From Clostridium sp. (lineage in GTDB: Bacteria; Bacillota; Clostridia; Lachnospirales; Lachnospiraceae): DNA of 64,000 bases. The stretch lies in contig JAETQD010000012.1 of assembly GCA_021770825.1 (NCBI GenBank), positions 1-64,000 on the forward strand, read 5' to 3'. The notes below the pieces were generated by a model. It ran no database searches. It was not told where the DNA came from and saw nothing but the letters and a program-made list of their open reading frames with translations. Below are positions 57,351 to 64,000 of this stretch, piece by piece. A program made the translations under genes and the position numbers. Each line of letters starts with the position of its first letter. The first letter of the stretch is position 1.

Positions 57351-58910
57351 ATGAAAAAAGTATTGACTGCGACAATGTTGTCCCTGTGCCTTACAATGAC
57401 ACTTGGCGGATGCGGAGGAAATGCATCTTCCGGCAATGGGCAGGAGAGCAGCTCCGCTGTACAGCAGGCGGCAGCGGATGAAACGACGGAAAAGAAAGAC
57501 ACCTTTACGGTGGCATACCGTTCGGAAGCTGCGAACCTGGATCCCCACAACAACCAGAGTCTGACTGCATTTTCACTGGAGCTTTTGATTTATGACAGAC
57601 TGGTTGATAAGGATTCGGACGGAAATATCGTTCCGGCCCTGGCAACAGAATGGGAAGAGATTGATGATACCACCATCCGTTTCCATCTGCGTGATGATGC
57701 ATACTTCCACAATGGCGAAAAGGTAACTGCTGAAGACGTAAAATACACCATTGAGCGGGCTGAAACAATGCCGGGCAGCCGGGCTTTCATGAACTCTTTC
57801 GATGGAGAGGGTACCACTGTTGTGGACGAGTATACCGTTGATATAAAACTGCATACGCCGTTCGCACCGATTTTCAACTATCTGGCGTCTGCCCGCGGCT
57901 GTGTTGTATGCAAATCAGAGATGGAAAAAGTCGGCAGCGATACATATGGAAGACATCCCATCGGCAGCGGACCTCTTGTATTCTCAAGCTGGACCGCAGG
58001 AGACAGCGTGGTATTAACCAGAAATGACAATTACTGGGGAGAAAAGACTGCATACAGCAAATTTGTGGCCAGATTCATCTCAGAGGCGCCGAGCCGTGCC
58101 ATCGAATTGGAGACAGGCGGAGTTGATGTGGCAATGCATGTGGCATCCACAGACGTGGCAAGACTGGAAGAGAATCCGAAGGTTACCGTATATAACGAGC
58201 CGGGCTACACAAAGACCATGATTACCTTAAACCAGAACACAACGCCTGTGTTTGAGGATGTGAGAGTCCGCGAAGCTTTGTATGAAGCTCTGGATATTGA
58301 AGGAATCGTTGCAGCCGTATATCCCAATACAGCCGTTCCGGCATACAGCACATTCTCCACAAAGATACCGGGATACAAGCAGGTTGGCCAGGATTCCTAT
58401 AACCCGGACCATGCAAAGGAACTTCTGGCAGAGGCCAACTGGGATTCCAGCGTCACACTGCCTCTCATTACCTCTGATCTTACCGATACCGTCAGCATCT
58501 GTGAAATTGTAAGAAATATGTGGGAGCAGGTTGGAGTAAAGGTAGAAATCGTTACTTACGACAGTGCAACCTTCAATGAGAAGGTAACATCCGGCGATTA
58601 TGTGCTGGAAATTGCAGCCGTGGCCGCATCCTCCGGTGACCCGGACCATGCACTTCTGGAGTGGAAAGACGAAAACCTTGGATACAAGACTCCGGATAAT
58701 ATCAAGGAATTAATCGTGGAAGGAAATTCCACTTATGATATGGAAAAGAGAAATGAGATTTATGAAGAGCTTCAGGAGCTTTGCTGGGCCTATCACGCAG
58801 AAATCCCCATTGCCTACCAGAATGTTATTTATGGTACGGGAGCAGATGTAATCAATATGGATACACACCCGGGCAACGTGCCGAACTTTGCCAGAGCTGC
58901 CTTTAAGTAA
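57351..58910 (+). CDS. Peptide ABC transporter substrate-binding lipoprotein (SBP_bac_5)
   Basis: This 519-residue lipoprotein has a lipobox TLGGC with Cys21, a Ser/Gly-rich linker, and the family-5 binding-protein fold: FTVAYRSEAANLDPHNNQS, LVDKDSDGNIVPALATEWEEIDD, FHLRDDAYFHNGEKVTAEDVKYTIERA (the family-5 signature), and RVREALYEALDIEGIV. It captures di- or oligopeptides outside the cell for the two permeases and two ATPases that follow. AAGGAG precedes the ATG. It is first in the operon and probably controlled by IclR. The pepT gene at the end supports peptides as substrate. Confidence 0.95.
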   Translation: MKKVLTATMLSLCLTMTLGGCGGNASSGNGQESSSAVQQAAADETTEKKDTFTVAYRSEAANLDPHNNQSLTAFSLELLIYDRLVDKDSDGNIVPALATEWEEIDDTTIRFHLRDDAYFHNGEKVTAEDVKYTIERAETMPGSRAFMNSFDGEGTTVVDEYTVDIKLHTPFAPIFNYLASARGCVVCKSEMEKVGSDTYGRHPIGSGPLVFSSWTAGDSVVLTRNDNYWGEKTAYSKFVARFISEAPSRAIELETGGVDVAMHVASTDVARLEENPKVTVYNEPGYTKTMITLNQNTTPVFEDVRVREALYEALDIEGIVAAVYPNTAVPAYSTFSTKIPGYKQVGQDSYNPDHAKELLAEANWDSSVTLPLITSDLTDTVSICEIVRNMWEQVGVKVEIVTYDSATFNEKVTSGDYVLEIAAVAASSGDPDHALLEWKDENLGYKTPDNIKELIVEGNSTYDMEKRNEIYEELQELCWAYHAEIPIAYQNVIYGTGADVINMDTHPGNVPNFARAAFK

Positions 58911-58954
58911 ACATAAGATCCGGGCATTGGGCCCATTTAAGAAGGGGTGATTTT

Positions 58955-59899
58955 TTGTATAAATATGTCATTCGCAGAATTCTACTGATGATTCCGGTCC
59001 TGATTGGGGTATCCTTCATCATCTTTACATTAATGAGTATGACACCGGGAGACCCGGCGAGGCAGATTCTGGGAGAAGGAGCCACAGAAGAAGCCGTTAC
59101 AGCTCTGAGAGATGAGCTGGGATTAAACGATCCGTTTTTAATTCGCTATGTAAAATATATGGCCGGAGTTGCACATGGAGATTTCGGAATTTCTTATACA
59201 ACCAAGGAGCCGGTGACGACAGAGCTTCTTTCCAGATATCCGACGACAGTACTGTTTGCCGTTTTGTGTATGGTCATTGCCTGTGTCATTGGAATTCCCC
59301 TGGGAATTGTCTCGGCCACAAAACAGTATACCTGGATTGATAATTTCTCCACTGTTTTTGCCATGCTGGGAATTTCCATTCCCACCTTCTGGATGGGCTT
59401 GATGCTGGTTTTAGTATTCTCCGTGCAGCTTGGCTGGCTGCCGGCCACCGGATTTTACGGCCCCTCTTACTGGATACTTCCGGCCATTACCGTAGGACTT
59501 CCGTCCTCGGCCGGAATTGTCCGGATGACCCGCTCCAGTATGCTGGAGGTAATCAGACAGGACTACATAAGAACTGCAAGGGCAAAGGGACAGACGGAAT
59601 GGAACATCACCATGCACCATGCACTCCCCAACGCTCTGATTCCCGTCGTTACGGTTGTGGGTATCACCTTCGGACAGAGCCTGGGCGGGCAGATTGTCAC
59701 AGAGCAGGTCTTTGCCATTCCGGGACTTGGAAAGCTGATGGTGGAGGCCATCAATGCCAGAAACTATCCGGTGGTAGAGGGCGGCGTGCTTCTGATTGCC
59801 TTTGCCTTCTGTGTCATCAATTTGCTGGTGGATATTATCTATGCGTATATTGATCCCAGAATCAAGGCTCAGTATGGAGTAACCAAAAAGAAAAAATAG
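58955..59899 (+). CDS. Peptide ABC transporter permease, DppB/OppB type (TTG start)
   Basis: This 314-residue permease has six helices: YVIRRILLMIPVLIGVSFIIFTLMSMTPGDPA, the DppB-type start, and the ATPase-contact EAA loop RTARAKGQTEWNITMHHALPNALIPVVT. The start is TTG at 58955, with GAAGGGG about 7 bases upstream; no ATG or GTG fits the conserved N-terminus. It lies 44 bases after the binding-protein gene, whose greater amount may come from that gap. Pairs with the DppC-type permease next. Confidence 0.95.
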   Translation: MYKYVIRRILLMIPVLIGVSFIIFTLMSMTPGDPARQILGEGATEEAVTALRDELGLNDPFLIRYVKYMAGVAHGDFGISYTTKEPVTTELLSRYPTTVLFAVLCMVIACVIGIPLGIVSATKQYTWIDNFSTVFAMLGISIPTFWMGLMLVLVFSVQLGWLPATGFYGPSYWILPAITVGLPSSAGIVRMTRSSMLEVIRQDYIRTARAKGQTEWNITMHHALPNALIPVVTVVGITFGQSLGGQIVTEQVFAIPGLGKLMVEAINARNYPVVEGGVLLIAFAFCVINLLVDIIYAYIDPRIKAQYGVTKKKK

Positions 59900-59912
59900 A
59901 AAGGGGCAGGAC

Positions 59913-60770
59913 ATGAAAAAGAAGAAAAGAAAAAGCCAGTTTCCGGACATGTGGAAGCGGTTTAAAAGAAACAGAATGGCAGTGTTTGGGCTTTTCGTCC
60001 TGCTGTTTTTGATTCTGATTGCAGTGGTGGCACCGCTTGTAGCACCCTATGGATACGATGACCAGAGTCTTCGCGAGGCCTTGCAGGGACCGAGCGCAAA
60101 GCACCTTCTGGGGACTGACAATCTGGGCCGCGATATTTTCAGCCGGCTCGTCTATGGCTCGCGGATTTCTCTGTTCGTCGGGCTGATTGCCGTTGCCATC
60201 GGCGCTGTTGTGGGCGGAATCATCGGTTCCGTAGCTGCTTATTACGGCGGCCTGACCGATACGGTTTTCATGCGCGTGATGGATATTATGATGTCCATTC
60301 CCAGCATGATTCTCGCCATTGCCATCTGTGCTTCCCTGGGCCCGGGACTGATCAACACGATGATCGCCGTTGGATTCAGTTCTGTTCCCACATACGCCAG
60401 AGTGGTCCGCTCCGCTGTCCTTACAGTGAAGCAGCAGGAATATATTGAAGCAGCCCGGGCCATCGGCTCAGACAGCAAACTGATTATCTTAAAACACATT
60501 ATTCCCAACTGTATGGCGCCCATCATTGTACAGGCATCCCTGGGAGTGGGAAATGCAATCCTTTCGGCGGCCAGCATGAGCTTTATCGGCCTGGGGATCC
60601 AGCCGCCGGTTCCTGAGTGGGGAGCCATGCTCTCCGCGGGACGTACCTACATCCGTGATTTCCCGCAGATGGTGGTATTTCCGGGATTGTGCATCATGGT
60701 GACGATTTTCTCACTGAATCTGGCAGGAGACGGACTGAGAGATGCTCTGGATCCGAGATTGAAACGGTAG
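59913..60770 (+). CDS. Peptide ABC transporter permease, DppC/OppC type
   Basis: This 285-residue permease has FKRNRMAVFGLFVLLFLILIAVVAPLVAPYGYDDQ at the N-terminus, LGTDNLGRDIFSRLVYGSRISLFVGL (the DppC signature), and EAARAIGSDSKLIILKHIIPNCMAPIIV as the EAA loop. It forms a heterodimer with the DppB-type protein. AAAGGGGCAGG precedes the ATG. The first ATPase gene starts 12 bases after its stop. Confidence 0.95.
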   Translation: MKKKKRKSQFPDMWKRFKRNRMAVFGLFVLLFLILIAVVAPLVAPYGYDDQSLREALQGPSAKHLLGTDNLGRDIFSRLVYGSRISLFVGLIAVAIGAVVGGIIGSVAAYYGGLTDTVFMRVMDIMMSIPSMILAIAICASLGPGLINTMIAVGFSSVPTYARVVRSAVLTVKQQEYIEAARAIGSDSKLIILKHIIPNCMAPIIVQASLGVGNAILSAASMSFIGLGIQPPVPEWGAMLSAGRTYIRDFPQMVVFPGLCIMVTIFSLNLAGDGLRDALDPRLKR

Positions 60771-60782
60771 GGAGGAAAAAGA

Positions 60783-61757
60783 ATGAGCAAACTGTTGGAA
60801 ATAAAGGACCTGAAGGTACAGTTTAATACGGACCACGGTGTTGTCCATGCCGTGAATGGAGTGGATTTGGAGCTTGAAAAGGGCGAGACCCTGGGACTGG
60901 TGGGAGAAACAGGAGCAGGAAAGACAACAACAGCCCTCTCCATCATGCGGCTGATTCCGTCCCCGCCGGGAGAAATCACAGAAGGAACCATCCGGCTGGA
61001 GGAAGGCGATGTTCTGAGCCATTCGGAGGCAGAAATGCGGAAAATCCGCGGAAATAAGGTATCCATGATTTTCCAGGACCCCATGACGGCCTTGAACCCG
61101 GTGCAGACCGTGGGAGAGCAGATTGCGGAGGTCATCAGCCTTCATCAAAAAGTTTCGGCGGCGGAGGCAGTGAAAAAGGCCTGTGAAATGCTGGAAACCG
61201 TGGGCATCCCTGCGGAGCGCAGCGCGGAATATCCCCACCAGTTTTCCGGCGGCATGAAGCAGAGGGTGGTGATTGCCATCGCTCTGGCCTGCAATCCGGA
61301 GCTTTTGATTGCAGACGAGCCCACAACCGCTCTGGACGTGACCATTCAGGCCCAGGTAATGGAGCTGATGGAACAGCTCAAGCGGGATTTTAACACCTCT
61401 ATGATTCTGATTACCCATGACCTTGGAGTGGTGGCGGAAATATGCGACAAGGTGGCCATTATGTATGCCGGAGAAATTGTAGAAAAAGGAACTTTAAATG
61501 ACGTCTTTGACCATACCATGCATCCGTATACACAGGGATTATTTGATTCTCTTCCGAGCCTTGATAAAGATGTGCACCGGCTGAAGCCCATTGACGGTAT
61601 GATGCCGGATCCCACAAATCTGCCAAAGGGGTGCAGCTTCTCACCTCGCTGCCCCTTTAAGACAGAGCTTTGTGAGAAAGAGGATCCAAAGCTTCAGGAG
61701 ATGGAGCCGGGACATTTTGTAAAATGCCACAGATTCTGTGAAAAAGGGCGGAGGTAA
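60783..61757 (+). CDS. Peptide ABC transporter ATP-binding protein, DppD/OppD type
   Basis: This 324-residue ATPase has Walker A GETGAGKTT, signature FSGGMKQRVVIAIALACNPELLIADEPTTALD (signature plus Walker B), switch His in THDLGVV, and the C-terminal oligopeptide/dipeptide domain with the cysteine motif GCSFSPRCPFKTELC, which may bind an iron-sulfur cluster in this family. GGGAGG precedes the ATG. It works as a heterodimer with the ATPase encoded 4 bases downstream. Confidence 0.95.
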   Translation: MSKLLEIKDLKVQFNTDHGVVHAVNGVDLELEKGETLGLVGETGAGKTTTALSIMRLIPSPPGEITEGTIRLEEGDVLSHSEAEMRKIRGNKVSMIFQDPMTALNPVQTVGEQIAEVISLHQKVSAAEAVKKACEMLETVGIPAERSAEYPHQFSGGMKQRVVIAIALACNPELLIADEPTTALDVTIQAQVMELMEQLKRDFNTSMILITHDLGVVAEICDKVAIMYAGEIVEKGTLNDVFDHTMHPYTQGLFDSLPSLDKDVHRLKPIDGMMPDPTNLPKGCSFSPRCPFKTELCEKEDPKLQEMEPGHFVKCHRFCEKGRR

Positions 61758-61761
61758 GCGT

Positions 61762-62721
61762 ATGGATGAAAAATTACTGGAAGTAAGAAATTTAAAGAAA
61801 TATTTTAAGACGCCCCATGGAATCCTGCATGCCGTTGATGATGTGAGTTTCACCCTGGGCCAGTCCAAGACCCTGGGCGTTGTGGGCGAGTCCGGATGCG
61901 GTAAGTCCACGCTGGGAAGAACCGTTCTGAATCTTCTGGAGGCTACCAGCGGAGAGGTATATTTTCAGGGAAAAAATATTGTTGGATATAAAGGCAGGGA
62001 ACAGAAGGAACTGCGAAAAGACATGCAGATCGTATTCCAGGATCCCTTTTCCTCCCTGGATCCCAGAATGACGGTCAGTGAGATCATCGGAGAACCGCTG
62101 CGGCTTTTTAAGATTTGTAAAAGCGAACAGGAGTATGAAGAACGGGTGGATCAGCTCATGGATACTGCGGGAATCGTAAAGCGTTTGGAAAACAGCTATC
62201 CCCATGAGCTGGACGGCGGGCGCCGCCAGAGAATCGGAATTGCCAGAGCCCTGGCCCTGGACCCGAAATTTATTGTCTGCGACGAACCGGTGTCGGCCCT
62301 GGATGTGTCCATTCAGGCCCAGATTCTGAATCTGATGCAGGATTTGCAGGAGCAAAAAGGGCTGACATACATGTTCATCACCCATGACCTGTCCGTGGTG
62401 CGCCACATTTCTGATGAGATCATGGTTATGTATCTGGGGCAGGCAGTGGAGAAATCTCCTGCGAAAAAGCTGTTTGTCAACCAGTATCATCCGTACACAA
62501 AAGCGCTTCTTTCTGCGATTCCCATTGCGAAGACAGGAGAAAGGAAGAAGAGAATTCTGCTGAAGGGAGAAATTTCTTCGCCCATTGACCCAAAGCCAGG
62601 ATGCCGTTTTGCTGTGCGCTGCCCCTACGCAACGGATATCTGCCGCAATGAGTCTCCGGTTCTCAGGGAAATTGAACCAGAGCATTTCGTGGCCTGTCAT
62701 CATGTGGGGAATCTTCAGTAA
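61762..62721 (+). CDS. Peptide ABC transporter ATP-binding protein, DppF/OppF type
   Basis: This 319-residue ATPase has Walker A GESGCGKST, QIVFQDPFSSLDPRMTV, signature LDGGRRQRIGIARALA (the usual LSGGQ reads LDGGR, with Asp for Ser), Walker B FIVCDEPVSALD, THDLSVV, and a C-terminal PGCRFAVRCPYATDIC cysteine motif. The signature change is notable because the partner ATPase keeps a normal one. GGAGG before ATG 61762 decides the start over an earlier ATG inside the previous gene. The last transporter gene; pepT follows. Confidence 0.95.
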   Translation: MDEKLLEVRNLKKYFKTPHGILHAVDDVSFTLGQSKTLGVVGESGCGKSTLGRTVLNLLEATSGEVYFQGKNIVGYKGREQKELRKDMQIVFQDPFSSLDPRMTVSEIIGEPLRLFKICKSEQEYEERVDQLMDTAGIVKRLENSYPHELDGGRRQRIGIARALALDPKFIVCDEPVSALDVSIQAQILNLMQDLQEQKGLTYMFITHDLSVVRHISDEIMVMYLGQAVEKSPAKKLFVNQYHPYTKALLSAIPIAKTGERKKRILLKGEISSPIDPKPGCRFAVRCPYATDICRNESPVLREIEPEHFVACHHVGNLQ

Positions 62722-62756
62722 CCAAAGGGGGAAAGGGGGCAAGAAATCGGGGGAGA

Positions 62757-63980
62757 ATGGAAAAAACAGTCGAGAGATTTTTAAAGTACATTGAATTTGA
62801 TACCAGCTCCGATGGAAACTCAGCCAATATTCCAAGTACCAATGGTCAGCTTCAGCTTGGGAGGTATCTGGTAAAGGAATTAGAGGAGCTGGGGGCGGAA
62901 GCAAAGCTGAGTGACAGCGGCATTGTGTATGCATGTGTCAGGTCCAACAGCAGAAAAAATGATATCCCCGCCATCGGCTTTCTGGCTCACATGGATACGC
63001 CGCCTGGTTTGAAGGCAACGGAAATCAGGCCGAAATTTATCCATTCGTATGACGGCGGGCGGATTGTTTTCAATGAGTCCCTGAATCTTTTCATGGAGCC
63101 GGAAACATGTACCTTTTTAAAAGATCTTACGGGGCATGAGCTGATTGTAAGCGACGGTACCACGATTCTCGGGGCGGATGATAAGGCCGGAGTCGCAGAG
63201 CTGGTGACGCTTTTGGATACTCTTCTGCATAACCCGTCCATCGAGCATGGCGATGTCTATGCGGCTTTTACGGTGGATGAAGAGATAGGAAAAGGAATGG
63301 AGTATTTCGATACGGAGTTGTTTCCCTGTGCCTTTGCCTATACGGTGGACATTGATGCCAATGACATTCACTGCCTGAATTATGAGACCATATGCAGCGG
63401 GCGCGTGGAGGTGTCTGTCCGGGGGAAGCCGGTCCATCCCGGTTCCGCAACGGGAATCTTACGGAATGCCAGCCAGATGGCCATGGAATTCCACGGCATG
63501 CTGCCGCAGGGTCTGGATCCGTTTTATTCCAGCGGTTATGAAGGCTTCAACCATCTTTGCGAGATTGAGGGAAAGGTGGACTATGCTCTCCTAAAATATA
63601 GAATCGGCAATTTCGATAGCGATGGGCTGTGGGAGCAGATGAGACAGTTTGAGAGGATTGGCAGCCAGCTCAATGAGAAATACGGATATGACGCATTTTC
63701 TGTAACCATGAAACAGGTGGCAGACAATCTGAAACATTACATCGGACAGGATACCAGATGCCTGGAAAAGGCAAAAGAGGCCATGAAGGCCGTGGGACTG
63801 AAAGGACTGCACCGTCCTGTGCGGGGAGGCACGGATGGGGTGGTGCTGTCAAAAAAGGGGATTCCCACACCAAATCTCAACAACGGTTCCTACAACGCGA
63901 GGGGCTATTTTGAGGTGCTGAGTGTGGATTATATGAAAAAATGTGTGGAACTTCTTGTGGAGATCGCAAGAGTAAAATAA
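62757..63980 (+). CDS. pepT: Peptidase T (tripeptide aminopeptidase)
   Basis: This 407-residue zinc metallopeptidase of family M20 removes the N-terminal residue of tripeptides. The metal-site motifs are present: LAHMDTPPG (His and Asp), TTILGADDKAG (bridging Asp), VDEEIGKG (catalytic Glu-Glu), TVDIDAN (Asp) and a C-terminal His context RPVRGGTDG. Length equals the family norm (about 410). GGGGGAG lies just before the ATG. It ends the IclR-linked peptide uptake operon, so imported peptides can be cut at once. Confidence 0.96.
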   Translation: MEKTVERFLKYIEFDTSSDGNSANIPSTNGQLQLGRYLVKELEELGAEAKLSDSGIVYACVRSNSRKNDIPAIGFLAHMDTPPGLKATEIRPKFIHSYDGGRIVFNESLNLFMEPETCTFLKDLTGHELIVSDGTTILGADDKAGVAELVTLLDTLLHNPSIEHGDVYAAFTVDEEIGKGMEYFDTELFPCAFAYTVDIDANDIHCLNYETICSGRVEVSVRGKPVHPGSATGILRNASQMAMEFHGMLPQGLDPFYSSGYEGFNHLCEIEGKVDYALLKYRIGNFDSDGLWEQMRQFERIGSQLNEKYGYDAFSVTMKQVADNLKHYIGQDTRCLEKAKEAMKAVGLKGLHRPVRGGTDGVVLSKKGIPTPNLNNGSYNARGYFEVLSVDYMKKCVELLVEIARVK

Positions 63981-64000
63981 AAAAGTGCCGCATGGCAGAA

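Noticed and set aside
61792-62934. 380-codon reading frame antisense to the DppF-type gene and pepT start
   Set aside because: Shadow frame; no start signals, crosses two conserved genes.
1-64000. CRISPR arrays, insertion sequences, prophage or integrative elements
   Set aside because: No regularly spaced repeats, transposase (other than the Rpn-type nuclease), integrase, or phage structural genes were seen. Flanking repeats of the glycan locus were not found.

Overview
The window looks like chromosome of a Lachnospiraceae-type Clostridia (Firmicutes). Evidence: mid-range GC, strong AGGAGG ribosome sites, sigma-A promoters of the TTGACA-N17-TATAAT kind, TTG and GTG starts, the iron-sulfur serine dehydratase pair sdaAB/sdaAA, long-form hpf, choline-binding-type wall repeats, Csp-like subtilase, DUF58/MoxR operon and a LicD glycan cluster. 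I see no insertion sequence, prophage, CRISPR array or rRNA. Species cannot be fixed from the sequence alone.

Layout. 1-5.1 kb: end of a tRNA-Gly, peptidase S51, a MarR-MATE efflux pair, a ferritin-like protein, and a leftward operon of a WYL regulator, an effector-binding protein and a TfoX protein. 5.1-15.7 kb: housekeeping (rRNA methyltransferase, ung, uppP, an HtrA protease with a striking upstream repeat array, gltS, a divergent clpX, an unusual intracellular subtilase, an lspA-like gene). 15.8-32.1 kb: one long surface-glycan locus, promoter at 15744 and terminator at 32066. 32.1-40.4 kb: FliB-like methylase, SDR, a frameshifted Rpn-type nuclease, a trxB-NlpC/P60-sdaAB-sdaAA run, and an XRE regulator facing a second frameshifted gene. 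40.4-45.5 kb: hpf and secA-prfB, separated by a DnaA-box cluster and a structured secA leader. 45.5-57.1 kb: wall-repeat protein, MoxR-DUF58-DUF4129 operon, BCCT transporter, LysR-controlled MATE pump, secreted GH-like DUF5722 protein, YitT. 57.1-64 kb: IclR regulator divergent from a five-gene dipeptide ABC importer plus peptidase T.

How the genes work together. The glycan locus combines UDP-galactofuranose synthesis (glf), a LicD transferase, a HisC/CobD-like PLP enzyme and a LicC-like cytidylyltransferase (phospho-amino-alcohol decoration), a TacF/Wzx-like flippase, several GT2 enzymes, a DPM1-like/DUF2304/DUF2142 trio, rfbC, and a Wzm/Wzt exporter whose ATPase has a C-terminal cargo domain. 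It ends with a methyltransferase-like protein translationally coupled to a 1039-residue protein with a kinase-like domain, a coiled coil and two glycosyltransferase domains. That order (methyltransferase, kinase, coiled coil) is the order in the E. coli WbdD chain terminator, so this pair may be a split WbdD-like terminator fused to the polymerase. A wall protein built only of choline-binding-type repeats and a BCCT transporter carrying a choline-type Asp in its substrate site lie 14-20 kb away and fit the same theme.

The best candidates for something undescribed are: the kinase/coiled-coil/double-GT fusion (28076-32055); the LicD/PLP/LicC/flippase module without a choline kinase (16896-20823); a non-oriC DnaA-box cluster (41216-41330); and the repeat-rich secA leader (41574-41671). 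Two genes (34272-35227 and 39924-40351) are each broken by what looks like one missing base in a homopolymer.
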